A DNA stretch of 64,000 nucleotides. It comes from Prochlorococcus marinus str. MIT 9314. Lineage in GTDB: Bacteria; Cyanobacteriota; Cyanobacteriia; PCC-6307; Cyanobiaceae. This document shows positions 28,547 to 36,549 of the stretch, piece after piece (the first letter of the stretch is position 1; every line of letters starts with the position of its first letter). A program made the translations under genes and the position numbers. The DNA lies in NCBI RefSeq assembly GCF_000760035.1, contig NZ_JNAO01000011.1, forward strand, positions 1-64,000, read 5' to 3'. The notes under the pieces are model-generated. The model was not told the origin of the DNA and did no database searches. It saw only the letters and a program-made list of their open reading frames with translations.

Positions 28547-29731
28547 TTGAAAGATTTAACTGATTTAAAAACATATATTATTGACTCTGATGATCCACAT
28601 GAGGTTGATGACGCTATTTCATTAGAAATAAAAGAAGGAAATAAGAAAATTTTATGGATACATATTAGTAATCCATGCAAACTCTTTTTGCATGACTCTA
28701 ATGCTGATTTAAATGCAAGAAAGAGAAATAGCAGTTTATATTTAATTGATCAATATGTCCCAATGCTTCCTAAAGATATTCTTGAAAATGCAAATCTAGC
28801 TCAAAATAAAGTTTCAGAAACTATTAGTGCAGCAATAGAATTCAATGACGATGGATCAATAAATAAATATGAAATAACTGAAGCAATAATAAAACCTAAA
28901 TATCAATTAACATATGAAGATGCAAATGAAATATTAGAAATAGAACCCAAAGAAGAAATAGAATTAATTGAGATTAAAAAATTATTAGAAAAAAGTATTA
29001 AATTTAGAAAGAAACAAGGAGCAATTATTTTTGAAAGTCCTAATAATAAAATTAAATTATATGAGGATAAGATTTTACTAATTAAATTAGAGAAAACTAA
29101 ATCACAAATTATAATTGCAGAATCAATGATATTAATGGGTTATGTAACAAGTTTATTTATACATAAATATGATTTAGCGGCTGCATTTAGGATTCAAAAA
29201 ATAAATTGCAATCCAACTGAAATACTCAATAGATATAATGATAGTGATATTAAATATATAATTTTAAAACAATATATGGGAAGAAGTTACATAACTACTA
29301 AGCCTGGAATCCATGAATCATTAGGCCTTAAAATGTATGTACAATGTACATCACCACTTCGAAGATATCTTGATTTGATAATACAAAGGCAAGTTTATAA
29401 CAAAATTAATAATTACGAAGTTCTTAGTAAAGATTCAGTCTCTAAGATTATTGATTATTCAAAGAATAGACAATCAGAAAATAATAATATATTTAAAAAT
29501 GATAAATTTAAGTATTTAAAATTATTTTTTAAGAATGAAAAAAAAGCTTTTTATAAAATTATATTCGTTAAGTGGATTAATAATAAAAAAAATATTGCTT
29601 TGGTTTATTTTCCAGATTATTCACTAGAAATACTTATTACTCTTTTTGTATCAATAGAAATATACAGTAATAAAATATATAAAGTTAAATATATTATAAA
29701 TGATAGTAATCTTTTAGAATTTATTTATTAA
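28547..29731 (+). CDS. minimal RNB-domain 3'-5' exoribonuclease
   Basis: A 394-residue RNase II/R-superfamily protein with only the RNB catalytic module. The acidic catalytic cluster is visible in IIDSDDPHEVDDAIS (D13, E19, D21, D22). The CTSPLRRYLDLIIQRQ segment has the conserved S269-P270 and R272-R273-Y274. The usual N-terminal cold-shock domains and C-terminal S1 domain are absent. The start is a TTG. It probably degrades RNA processively. A second, larger RNB protein at 44373-46595 has the opposite layout: an S1 domain but no catalytic residues. Confidence 0.87.
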   Translation: MKDLTDLKTYIIDSDDPHEVDDAISLEIKEGNKKILWIHISNPCKLFLHDSNADLNARKRNSSLYLIDQYVPMLPKDILENANLAQNKVSETISAAIEFNDDGSINKYEITEAIIKPKYQLTYEDANEILEIEPKEEIELIEIKKLLEKSIKFRKKQGAIIFESPNNKIKLYEDKILLIKLEKTKSQIIIAESMILMGYVTSLFIHKYDLAAAFRIQKINCNPTEILNRYNDSDIKYIILKQYMGRSYITTKPGIHESLGLKMYVQCTSPLRRYLDLIIQRQVYNKINNYEVLSKDSVSKIIDYSKNRQSENNNIFKNDKFKYLKLFFKNEKKAFYKIIFVKWINNKKNIALVYFPDYSLEILITLFVSIEIYSNKIYKVKYIINDSNLLEFIY

Positions 29732-29799
29732 TAAGATAATCAATATAATGGGTTGTTATTAGTTCAAAAAATATCTGTTAGTATAAATAAAAAAGCTTC

Positions 29800-31344
29800 A
29801 TGACTTTTGTCATTACTACACCTTTATATTATGTTAATGATAAACCTCATTTAGGAAGTGTATATACAACTATAGTTTGTGACTCAATAGCTAGGTATAA
29901 AAGGCTTGCAGGTAAAGAAGTTGTTTTCATCACTGGTGTTGATGAACATGGTTTAAAAATACAGAGAACAGCTAATGAAAAGGGTATTGCGCCAAAATCT
30001 CATTGTGATGAAATCTCAGAAGTCTTTAAAAATAATTGGAAAGATTGGAATATATCCTTTGACAAATTCATAAGAACAAGCTCAAAAAATCATGAATTTG
30101 TTGTTAATGAATTTTATGAAAGAGTAAAAGCATCAGATGATATCTATATGGGAGTTCAAAAAGGTTGGTATTGTGTCGGTTGTGAAGAATTTAAAGATAA
30201 TCCAGAAAATTCATCAACATACAAGTGTCCAATACATCAAAAAAATCTAGAATGGAAAAATGAAGAGAATCTCTTTTTTAGGCTTTCAAAATATCAAAAA
30301 GATATCGAGAAAATTATCAACGAACCTTCTTTTATAGAGCCAATAGAAAGAAAGAATGAAATTATAAATTTTGTTTCTAGAGGTTTAAAGGATTTTTCAA
30401 TTTCAAGAACAAATGTTACATGGGGAATTCCAGTCCCTGGTTACGATAACCATACCTTTTATGTTTGGTTTGATGCTTTACTTGGATATATAAGTGCCAT
30501 TAGTTCTGATGCGACAGAACATTCATTGGAAAAATCAATTAATGGAGGATGGCCAGCTGATGTTCATTTAATTGGTAAGGATATTCTGAGATTCCATGCT
30601 GTATATTGGCCTGCAATGCTCATTTCTGCCAAAATGAAAGTTCCTAAAAAGGTTTTTGGGCACGGATTTCTTACAAGAGAGGGGCAAAAAATGGGTAAAA
30701 GCTTAGGAAATGTGCTCGACCCTGATTTATTGCTTACAAAATATGGAAATGATCCTGTAAGGTGGTACCTCATTAAAGACATCTCATTAGGAAATGATGG
30801 AGATTTTCAAGATAAAAGATTTGTTGACATCATCAATAATGACTTAGCTAATACAATTGGTAATTTATTAAATAGAACATCATCTATGTCTAGAAAATGG
30901 TTTGATAATAAAGTGCCAAATAATGAAAAAATTTTAAGTGAAAATAAATTAGAGAATTTTGCCAAAATTGCAGTTGAGAACTATATTTATAACTTTGATA
31001 ACTACAAATTAGATTTAGCAGCTAATGAAGTACTTAGCCTAGCAATTAATACAAATTTGTATTTGAATGATAATCAACCATGGGTGCTAATAAAAAAGAA
31101 GGATAATCTACCTCTAGTTAAAGAAATTATTTATAACGTTTTAGAAAGTACCAGAATTATAGGATTATTATTACTACCTTTATTGCCCGAATTATCTATA
31201 AAAATTAATGAACAACTTGGCTCTATATATAGAGAGGAAATTTCTTGGGAAAAACAATTAATTTGGGGATTATTAGTTAGCAACTCAAGTCTTCCTAAAC
31301 CCACTCCAATCATAAATAAACTAGAGTATGAGCAAAAATTATAG
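29800..31344 (+). CDS. metG: methionyl-tRNA synthetase
   Basis: A 514-residue class I synthetase charging initiator and elongator tRNA-Met. The HIGH-type motif is HLGS at residues 17-20 and the KMSKS-type loop is KMGKS at 297-301, a tolerated variant. A zinc knuckle is suggested by YCVGCEEF and the later CPIHQ. It lacks the C-terminal dimerisation domain, normal for short cyanobacterial MetRS. Its end overlaps the LptC-like gene by 17 bases. Confidence 0.95.
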   Translation: MTFVITTPLYYVNDKPHLGSVYTTIVCDSIARYKRLAGKEVVFITGVDEHGLKIQRTANEKGIAPKSHCDEISEVFKNNWKDWNISFDKFIRTSSKNHEFVVNEFYERVKASDDIYMGVQKGWYCVGCEEFKDNPENSSTYKCPIHQKNLEWKNEENLFFRLSKYQKDIEKIINEPSFIEPIERKNEIINFVSRGLKDFSISRTNVTWGIPVPGYDNHTFYVWFDALLGYISAISSDATEHSLEKSINGGWPADVHLIGKDILRFHAVYWPAMLISAKMKVPKKVFGHGFLTREGQKMGKSLGNVLDPDLLLTKYGNDPVRWYLIKDISLGNDGDFQDKRFVDIINNDLANTIGNLLNRTSSMSRKWFDNKVPNNEKILSENKLENFAKIAVENYIYNFDNYKLDLAANEVLSLAINTNLYLNDNQPWVLIKKKDNLPLVKEIIYNVLESTRIIGLLLLPLLPELSIKINEQLGSIYREEISWEKQLIWGLLVSNSSLPKPTPIINKLEYEQKL

Positions 31345-31951
31345 ATTCATAATTTTCCTCACATTATTTATGCTTGGTTGCGCCTCAAATGTAATTGATG
31401 AAAATAAAGTTATACAAAAAATAGACAGTTTAGATATGACTATATTCTCTAAAAGTGGAGATAAAATATATTCTATTACCAGTCCAAATTCAAGTTATGA
31501 CAATATTGAATTAGAATTTGAATTAAAAAAACCTATTATTAATATTCTTAATGGGAAAGAAACTAAATATATTATTAGTTCAGAAGAATCTACATTATCA
31601 GATAATAATAAACTCTTGAAATTGAAAGGGAATGTTAAATTAAAAACTTTAAAAAATAATGAGGATATTTTAAATGCTGATAATTTTATTTGGAATATAG
31701 AAAATACTGACTATCTATTAGAGGGAAATATAAGATTTGAAAATCAAAATATCATCTTAAATTCAGGAAAAGCCATATTGGGTTCAGATAACATAATTGA
31801 ATTTTTCAATCCAGTAAAATATATAATTAAAGATGAAAATAACGAAAATAAATATGAAATAAACTCAGAAAATGCTTACTATAATTTAAATACTGAATCA
31901 GTAAGCTTTGAAGCAAAAGATAAAAGAGTTAAATCAATAATATATTTTTAA
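31328..31951 (+). CDS. LptC-like lipoprotein
   Basis: A 207-residue envelope protein with a lipoprotein signal ending in the lipobox FMLGC. The rest is beta-rich, with repeated asparagine-flanked strands such as KGNVKLKTLKNNEDILNADN and LEGNIRFENQNIILNSGKAI, characteristic of LptC/LptA-type LPS-transport domains. It probably helps carry lipopolysaccharide from the inner membrane to the outer membrane. It overlaps metG by 17 bases and shares a TTAA stop overlap with the next, convergent gene. Confidence 0.8.
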   Translation: MSKNYRFIIFLTLFMLGCASNVIDENKVIQKIDSLDMTIFSKSGDKIYSITSPNSSYDNIELEFELKKPIINILNGKETKYIISSEESTLSDNNKLLKLKGNVKLKTLKNNEDILNADNFIWNIENTDYLLEGNIRFENQNIILNSGKAILGSDNIIEFFNPVKYIIKDENNENKYEINSENAYYNLNTESVSFEAKDKRVKSIIYF

Positions 31952-32574
31952 ATTTTATTTTTTGAGAAAATATTATTAATTTTTTTGGACCAGTTATTAA
32001 TCCATTTTTCATCAGACTTCGTAAAACACTTAGCACTCCAGCCTCCTATCAATATGAAAGCCTTATTATTTATAGGTACAACTAAAATAGATGGAATTTC
32101 AGCGCAAAAATTATAAAATTCATCTCTTCCAGGATAAAATTTAGTGTTTGCCAATGATATTAATTTTTTATCTTTTATAGATCTCAGACAAGTTTCCCCA
32201 GGTTTAAAATCATTACTTGAAGTGATACCCCTCCTCAATATATTAACGCCATCATTGTGGATTAATATTGCTGCTGCTGCTGTAGAAGTTAATATCGCTT
32301 CAGAACCCCATGCAAGTTCATCAATAACTTCATCCGGCAAGTTTCTATCGAAGAGAAACTTATTTTCTCCTTTTAAAACAGCTTTCTCACCAGCTACGGA
32401 TTGGAATTGTTTAAATAAAAAACCTATCAAAATAATAATTAACGAAGCTATTGCTGCTAACACTTGTGCTCTTTCAAGCTCAGGAGTGATTGTTTCTATT
32501 GAAATAAAATTTGCTATCTGAAAAATAAAGAGTATTACACCTACTGATATTAATGATTTCCCATTGAATCCCAT
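31948..32574 (-). CDS. cofactor assembly of complex C subunit B-type (CCB) protein
   Basis: A 208-residue protein with two N-terminal membrane segments (about residues 7-25 and 38-54) followed by a GAF-like soluble domain. It fits the cyanobacterial/plastid CCB2/CCB4 (DUF2930) family, which attaches haem ci to cytochrome b6 of the b6f complex. Recognisable parts are ERAQVLAAIASLIIILIG, WGSEAILTSTAAAAILI and PGRDEFYNFCAEIPSILVVP. The exact member (CCB2 or CCB4 like) cannot be decided here. Confidence 0.78.
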   Translation of the reverse strand: MGFNGKSLISVGVILFIFQIANFISIETITPELERAQVLAAIASLIIILIGFLFKQFQSVAGEKAVLKGENKFLFDRNLPDEVIDELAWGSEAILTSTAAAAILIHNDGVNILRRGITSSNDFKPGETCLRSIKDKKLISLANTKFYPGRDEFYNFCAEIPSILVVPINNKAFILIGGWSAKCFTKSDEKWINNWSKKINNIFSKNKI

Positions 32575-32688
32575 ATTTTTAATATGTTATTTCTAATTAA
32601 ATTATGCAGATATTATATTGTTTAGTAGAATTAAAATTACTCAAACATATGGTTTTTAATATATAATTAACTAAAAAAATCTCTCAAA

Positions 32689-33000
32689 ATGAACCTAAAC
32701 ATCAATAAATATATACTTTCCCTTATCTTTACTGGCTTTATTTTTATTCTTATCCCTTCCACTACATACGCAAACGAAATTAATAATATAAATGAATATT
32801 TTGGTATTACTCAACAGAAGACTGTTATAAATTACGAAAAAAGTCAGCCATCATCTATCGACAACCCTCTAGTGGATCCAAACTTTAACACTATGAGATC
32901 AAAAGATACTGAGAGTTCAACTGCTACTTATATAGTTATAGGTTTGTTAATTGCTGCCACAATTATTCCTCTAGCAACATGGTGGTATTTCTCTAAATAA
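32689..33000 (+). CDS. small membrane or exported protein, 103 aa
   Basis: The protein has an N-terminal signal (YILSLIFTGFIFILIPSTTYANE), a polar middle of about 50 residues and one C-terminal membrane helix (TYIVIGLLIAATIIPLATWW). That topology suggests a membrane-anchored protein with a periplasmic or lumenal loop. I do not recognise a family. It precedes cobU by 10 bases on the same strand. Confidence 0.72.
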   Translation: MNLNINKYILSLIFTGFIFILIPSTTYANEINNINEYFGITQQKTVINYEKSQPSSIDNPLVDPNFNTMRSKDTESSTATYIVIGLLIAATIIPLATWWYFSK

Positions 33001-33010
33001 TAGAGAATTT

Positions 33011-33571
33011 ATGAATGCCAAGGATTTAAGAATTAGTGAATATTCATCTCATATAGTTTTTATTACAGGAGGGACAAAGAGTGGGAAAAGTGAATTTGCC
33101 GAACATCTTGCAAAGGAGGTAAAAAAATTATCATATGTTGCCTTATCTGAAAGCAATTTGGAAGATAAAGAATGGCAAGATAAAATTAATTTACATCGAA
33201 AAAGAAGGCCAAAAGATTGGAAATTAATAGAAACGACAGATCTATTAAATACATTAAGGAATGAAGAAGGTCCATTATTAATAGATTCTATTGGGGGATT
33301 CGTTATGAAAAGTATTGGCAAGGAACAAAATGAATGGTCAACAAAAATGAATTCACTTATAAGTCTCTTAATGAAAAGAAAAAGCATAACAATTATTGTT
33401 GGAGAACAAGTAGGTTGGAGTTTGGTCTCTGAATATAAAATTGGTAATACATATATTGAGAGAATAGGCGAACTTCAAAAGAGAATAACCAAAATATCAA
33501 AAGATAATTGGCTGGCCATAAACGGCAGAGCAATCAAAATAGATGAAATAAGTATTGAAATACCTGCTTAA
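33011..33571 (+). CDS. cobU: adenosylcobinamide kinase / guanylyltransferase
   Basis: A 186-residue bifunctional enzyme of cobamide nucleotide-loop assembly. It phosphorylates adenosylcobinamide and then transfers GMP. The P-loop ITGGTKSGKSEFAEHLA lies at about residues 18-34, with HRKRRPKDWKLIET and LIDSIGGFV following. Together with cobN and metH it shows that the organism makes its own cobamide cofactor. It is 2 bases from the next gene. Confidence 0.9.
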   Translation: MNAKDLRISEYSSHIVFITGGTKSGKSEFAEHLAKEVKKLSYVALSESNLEDKEWQDKINLHRKRRPKDWKLIETTDLLNTLRNEEGPLLIDSIGGFVMKSIGKEQNEWSTKMNSLISLLMKRKSITIIVGEQVGWSLVSEYKIGNTYIERIGELQKRITKISKDNWLAINGRAIKIDEISIEIPA

Positions 33572-33573
33572 AA

Positions 33574-34056
33574 TTGGAAGTCGCTCTTTTTGAACCTAGA
33601 ATCCCACAAAATACTGGAAATATCGCCAGATCATGTGCTGCATTTAATATACCTTTAAATCTTATAGAGCCCTTGGGTTTTAAGCTAGAAGATAAATATT
33701 TAAAAAGAGCAGGATTAGACTATTGGCCTCTAGTTACTGTTAATCAGTATGAGAATTTTGAAAAATTTTTAGCGTCAAAATCAACAAAAAGAATAATTTC
33801 TTTTAGTAAAAAAAATGGATTATATTTGAAGGATTTTAAATTTAAGCAAGAAGATATTTTGCTTTTTGGGAGAGAAGATTTAGGATTACCCGATTCCATT
33901 ATTGATAAAAGCGACTTTTTAGTATCAATATTTATGCCGAATATACAGACTGTAAAAAATGATCAAAAAGGTGTTAGAAGTCTAAACCTTTCTGTAGCAT
34001 GCGGAATTGCTATATATGAGGCCCACAAACAAATAAATTTTCAAAATGGTAATTAA
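33574..34056 (+). CDS. trmL: tRNA (cytidine/uridine-34 2'-O) methyltransferase, TrmL family
   Basis: A 160-residue SPOUT-class methyltransferase modifying the wobble base of tRNA-Leu. Its start EVALFEPRIPQNTGNIARSC, the FGREDLGLPDSI segment and the C-terminal SLNLSVACGIAIYEAHKQ are the family motifs of the trefoil knot. The start codon is TTG. A tRNA gene follows 29 bases downstream. Confidence 0.9.
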   Translation: MEVALFEPRIPQNTGNIARSCAAFNIPLNLIEPLGFKLEDKYLKRAGLDYWPLVTVNQYENFEKFLASKSTKRIISFSKKNGLYLKDFKFKQEDILLFGREDLGLPDSIIDKSDFLVSIFMPNIQTVKNDQKGVRSLNLSVACGIAIYEAHKQINFQNGN

Positions 34057-34085
34057 GTACAACCAATGCCTTACAATATTCCCAT

Positions 34086-34159
<74 letters not shown>

Positions 34160-34226
34160 TTTTTAATATTTAAAATCGAAGAAAATAGGTGAAATTTTTG
34201 TTTTAATTAAACTATTAAAGACAATA

Positions 34227-34514
34227 ATGGTTAATTCACTCGGCACAGTCTTAGATCCAAAAAAATCTAAAGCAAAATATCCAGAAGCAAGAGTTATAGT
34301 TCTTGATGACAATTTTAATACTTTTCAGCATGTCGCAAATTGTCTTCTAACAATAATCCCAAGCATAAGTGAACAAAGAGCATGGGATCTAACCATTAAA
34401 GTTGACAAGACAGGATCTGCAGAGGTATGGAGAGGTAATCTTGAACAAGCAGAGCTATATCATGAGCAACTATTCAGCAAAGGATTAACAATGGCTCCAA
34501 TTGAGAAAACATAA
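34227..34514 (+). CDS. clpS: ATP-dependent Clp protease adaptor ClpS
   Basis: A 95-residue adaptor that delivers N-degron substrates to ClpC/ClpA. The core VIVLDDNFNTFQHVANCLLT and the C-terminal AEVWRGNLEQAELYHEQL are diagnostic. In cyanobacteria the partner is ClpC. It is followed 11 bases later by a DUF1651 gene. Confidence 0.93.
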   Translation: MVNSLGTVLDPKKSKAKYPEARVIVLDDNFNTFQHVANCLLTIIPSISEQRAWDLTIKVDKTGSAEVWRGNLEQAELYHEQLFSKGLTMAPIEKT

Positions 34515-34525
34515 AATAAGTAAGA

Positions 34526-34777
34526 TTGACAGAAAATTATTGGCTTATAAATTCGAATCGTTCAAGGGTTAAAAGGTTTTCAAAGAATAATCAAAATAAA
34601 GATAAATTTTTTGAATATATGTTTATTGACTCTGGAAGAATTCTTGGTGTTTTAGGAAAAGAACCACCTCTTATGACAACCAGAGAAGAACTTAAAGTTG
34701 ATAAAGCTAGAGATGAATGGAGAAAGTTAATAGCTCAAGGTTGGAGGAGAACCAAACCAGTTTGGGAAGACTATTAG
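34526..34777 (+). CDS. DUF1651 family protein
   Basis: An 83-residue soluble protein matching DUF1651, a small family of marine picocyanobacteria. The ending VDKARDEWRKLIAQGWRRTK is characteristic. The start is TTG, 11 bases after clpS. Function is unknown. Its TAG stop shares a TTAG with the TAA of a small minus-strand frame. Confidence 0.78.
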   Translation: MTENYWLINSNRSRVKRFSKNNQNKDKFFEYMFIDSGRILGVLGKEPPLMTTREELKVDKARDEWRKLIAQGWRRTKPVWEDY

Positions 34778-34905
34778 TATCCAATATTGTTACTAGGATT
34801 AGTTATATAAATTATGAGGTTTAGGGCGTAGTTAACGGGTAAATTTAATGGTTTCAAAAGTAACAAAGCTATTCCTTGAGTCACATTAAATTCTTTATTT
34901 TTCAT
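34774..34905 (-). CDS. possible 43-aa hydrophobic protein
   Basis: A frame of 43 codons from ATG at 34903-34905. The product is hydrophobic in its centre (GIALLLLKPLNLPVNYALNL). A reverse-strand TATAAT at 34929-34934 lies 24 bases before the start. It ends in a 4-base overlap with the DUF1651 stop, the same geometry as other convergent pairs here. Short length keeps confidence low. Confidence 0.38.
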   Translation of the reverse strand: MKNKEFNVTQGIALLLLKPLNLPVNYALNLIIYITNPSNNIGY

Positions 34906-35084
34906 AAAAAAATAAAAGTCTCATTTTAATTATAAAAAGACTGTCAAATACAAAGTAAAAATAATGAAAAAAGATACATAAGCATTTATTGATTAGGGAT
35001 TTTCAAGATATCTAATATCTAAAACTTATTTTAAAAAATCATAGATTTAGGGTTACTTGTTATTATTTAAAAAAAAATCCACGT

Positions 35085-35090
35085 TATAAT
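35085..35090 (+). promoter_or_regulatory. likely -10 box of the 49-aa gene
   Basis: A perfect TATAAT lies 38 bases before the ATG at 35129, preceded by a long gene-poor stretch. The TTGTTA at 35057-35062 is too far away to pair with it as a normal -35 box. Confidence 0.4.
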
Positions 35091-35128
35091 TTAGTAATCC
35101 CTACTAATTTTTAATTAATAAATACCAA

Positions 35129-35278
35129 ATGAAATATCTCATCAAAAGCAAAAGATCAAGAGCTTTATTTGGTATTGGAATAGTTGCTATAAGTATTGGA
35201 TTAATATCAAAAAAAGTAATTAACTATCCAATTGGAGGATGTATGAAAGGTACTCAAGAAATAACCTTTAATATCTAG
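35129..35278 (+). CDS. small single-pass membrane protein, 49 aa
   Basis: The product begins with a basic stretch (KYLIKSKRSR), then a membrane helix (ALFGIGIVAISIGLI), then KKVINYPIGGCMKGTQE. The positive-inside rule places the N-terminus in the cytoplasm. One cysteine is present. A TATAAT lies just upstream. I do not recognise a family. It is the first of a run of tiny genes up to 38.3 kb. Confidence 0.6.
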   Translation: MKYLIKSKRSRALFGIGIVAISIGLISKKVINYPIGGCMKGTQEITFNI

Positions 35279-35301
35279 CCATTAATCATCTTACATTTTC
35301 C

Positions 35302-35691
35302 TTAATTCTTAAATCCAGTCAACTTTGATAACTCTTTTAGTGAAAGTACACCTAAAATTAGTTTTCCATTTATTTCCCATGTGGGAAACCCTTTAATTCC
35401 TTTATCAATACATAACTGAGTTTGACTATTTATGCCATCTCTTGCACATTCAACCACATTAAGTTCTCTATAAGCTTGCTTACCAAATAATTCACTTTGA
35501 TTAAGGCAATTAGGACACCAATATGCTGAATATTTAACTACACCATTATCTTTAAGGTATTTGGCCAACTCGATTGATTCCCTAGTGCTTTCTGAGATGA
35601 CTATAAGTTCTCTCTGATTATTTAAGTGGGAGCCATTTACAACACTTGATAAAGGAAGCAAAAATAATAGTGGGATTAATAGGTTTTTCAT
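35302..35691 (-). CDS. exported thioredoxin-fold protein with CPNC motif
   Basis: A 129-residue protein with an N-terminal signal (LLIPLLFLLPLSSVVNG) and a thioredoxin-like domain with C59-P-N-C62 in AYWCPNC. Further cysteines occur in VVECARDG and QLCIDKG, and the cis-Pro loop is FPTWEINGKLILG. It resembles the thioredoxin domain fused to VKOR in many cyanobacteria, here as a stand-alone protein. It likely forms or exchanges disulfides in periplasmic or lumenal proteins. Its ATG overlaps the stop of the upstream 50-aa gene as ATGA. Confidence 0.83.
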   Translation of the reverse strand: MKNLLIPLLFLLPLSSVVNGSHLNNQRELIVISESTRESIELAKYLKDNGVVKYSAYWCPNCLNQSELFGKQAYRELNVVECARDGINSQTQLCIDKGIKGFPTWEINGKLILGVLSLKELSKLTGFKN

Positions 35692-35840
35692 TTATTTACT
35701 ACTTTTCCTCCATATTTTCTTACTACCTTATCAAGCAAAATTCGTATATCTTTATTTTTAAGTTTCTCTATTTGCTGAAGATTTTCAAGAAGATCACATA
35801 TTTGATCATGCGTATCTTTATTTAATTCACTTACTGCCAT
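35688..35840 (-). CDS. small protein, 50 aa, coupled to the thioredoxin-fold gene
   Basis: The frame runs from ATG at 35838-35840 to TGA at 35688-35690, giving 50 residues beginning MAVSELNKDTHDQICDLLEN and continuing as an amphipathic, probably helical protein rich in Lys, Ile and Leu. Its TGA overlaps the ATG of the thioredoxin-fold gene by 4 bases (ATGA), a strong sign of translational coupling and that this frame is read. No family is recognised. Confidence 0.62.
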   Translation of the reverse strand: MAVSELNKDTHDQICDLLENLQQIEKLKNKDIRILLDKVVRKYGGKVVNK

Positions 35841-35930
35841 TTATATTTATAGTTTTTATAATCCAATTTTAAATCAAAATTAAATTTACATACTTATTGT
35901 ATTTATATTTTTTTATTGCTATTTTTTTAA

Positions 35931-35971
35931 AGCGGGCTAAGGTTCATATCTCCACGAGGATTTAGTCCGCT
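35931..35971 (+). ncRNA. structured element: candidate small RNA or terminator hairpin
   Basis: AGCGGGCTAA and TTAGTCCGCT pair over 10 positions (one G-U on the plus strand) around a 21-base loop that can itself pair as TCC-ACGA-GGA. GAATTTTTA follows on the plus strand. The stem is strikingly GC-rich for this region and no gene on the plus strand ends just before it. A stand-alone plus-strand RNA fits best, but this is inference. Confidence 0.4.
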
Positions 35972-36092
35972 GAATTTTTAAAGATTCAATTTATTTTGGA
36001 TCCTTCCTTAAGAAATTGATTAGAAATATTAAAAAATATTTATCTCTGCTTAATTTCTAAATTCCATTGAAAAGCATTCTTATATAAACATT

Positions 36093-36109
36093 AATAGTGT
36101 GACACTATT
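36093..36109. promoter_or_regulatory. palindrome, operator-like site 1
   Basis: AATAGTGTGACACTATT is a perfect inverted repeat of 8 bases around a central G. It touches the stop codon of the RHH gene. Two related sites lie in that gene's promoter. Confidence 0.55.
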
Positions 36110-36474
36110 TATTCAATAATGTTGTTATTTTGCTTCATAACTTTCTTAAAATACTTATACTCAATAAATTCATGCATCATTTTGATATCATCAGATAATA
36201 CTTTTTTATTAACTGCATATTCGTCCACATTAAGTGAAGAACTATTATTTTCAGAAAATTTTTCATGATCAAAAGAATAGTTTATGGAATCACTATTATA
36301 ATTATGATTTTTACCATAAGTTTCATTTAATACACCTCGAGACCTTAACGCTTCCTCAACTAATAAACCTGTGACTTTTGACTGACTAAACTCATTAGCT
36401 GTGCACAATTTTTCAATAATTTCATGCACTTCTTCACTTGGCAAAAAACCAATTCTTTTCCTCGGAGAGGGCAT
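36109..36474 (-). CDS. RHH (CopG-like) DNA-binding regulator
   Basis: A 121-residue protein. The N-terminal ~45 residues (RKRIGFLPSEEVHEIIEKLC then SKVTGLLVEEALRSRG) fit a ribbon-helix-helix dimer-forming DNA-binding fold. The rest is polar, Asn/Ser-rich and ends in a charged helix (EFIEYKYFKKVMKQ). Its promoter contains two copies of an AGTGT-n-RCACT palindrome flanking the -10 box and a third copy sits at its stop, so autorepression is likely. It is divergent from a 50-aa gene. It is not next to a toxin-like gene that I can recognise. Confidence 0.75.
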   Translation of the reverse strand: MPSPRKRIGFLPSEEVHEIIEKLCTANEFSQSKVTGLLVEEALRSRGVLNETYGKNHNYNSDSINYSFDHEKFSENNSSSLNVDEYAVNKKVLSDDIKMMHEFIEYKYFKKVMKQNNNIIE

Positions 36475-36484
36475 AATAAAAAAA

Positions 36485-36499
36485 AATAGTGTGACACTT
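36485..36499. promoter_or_regulatory. operator-like site 2
   Basis: AATAGTGTGACACTT repeats 14 of the first 15 bases of site 1. It lies 11-25 bases upstream of the RHH gene start, over the likely transcription start. Confidence 0.6.
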
Positions 36500-36503
36500 G
36501 CAC

Positions 36504-36509
36504 ATTATA
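36504..36509 (-). promoter_or_regulatory. likely -10 box of the RHH regulator gene
   Basis: A perfect TATAAT on the minus strand, 30 bases before the start codon, placed exactly between operator-like sites 2 and 3. A bound dimer on either site would block RNA polymerase. Confidence 0.55.
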
Positions 36510-36522
36510 AGTGTTGCACTAT
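36509..36522. promoter_or_regulatory. operator-like site 3
   Basis: AAGTGTTGCACTAT shares the AGTGT-n-RCACT core with sites 1 and 2. It lies upstream of the -10 box and 27 bases before the start of the divergent 50-aa gene, so it could control both. Confidence 0.5.
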
Positions 36523-36549
36523 ATTTGATTTAAGTCAACTAATTTTGCT

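Noticed and set aside
34929-34951. TTGACA with TATAAT on the minus strand as a full promoter
   Set aside because: The two boxes are only 7 bases apart, so only the -10 box is kept as weak support for the 43-aa frame.
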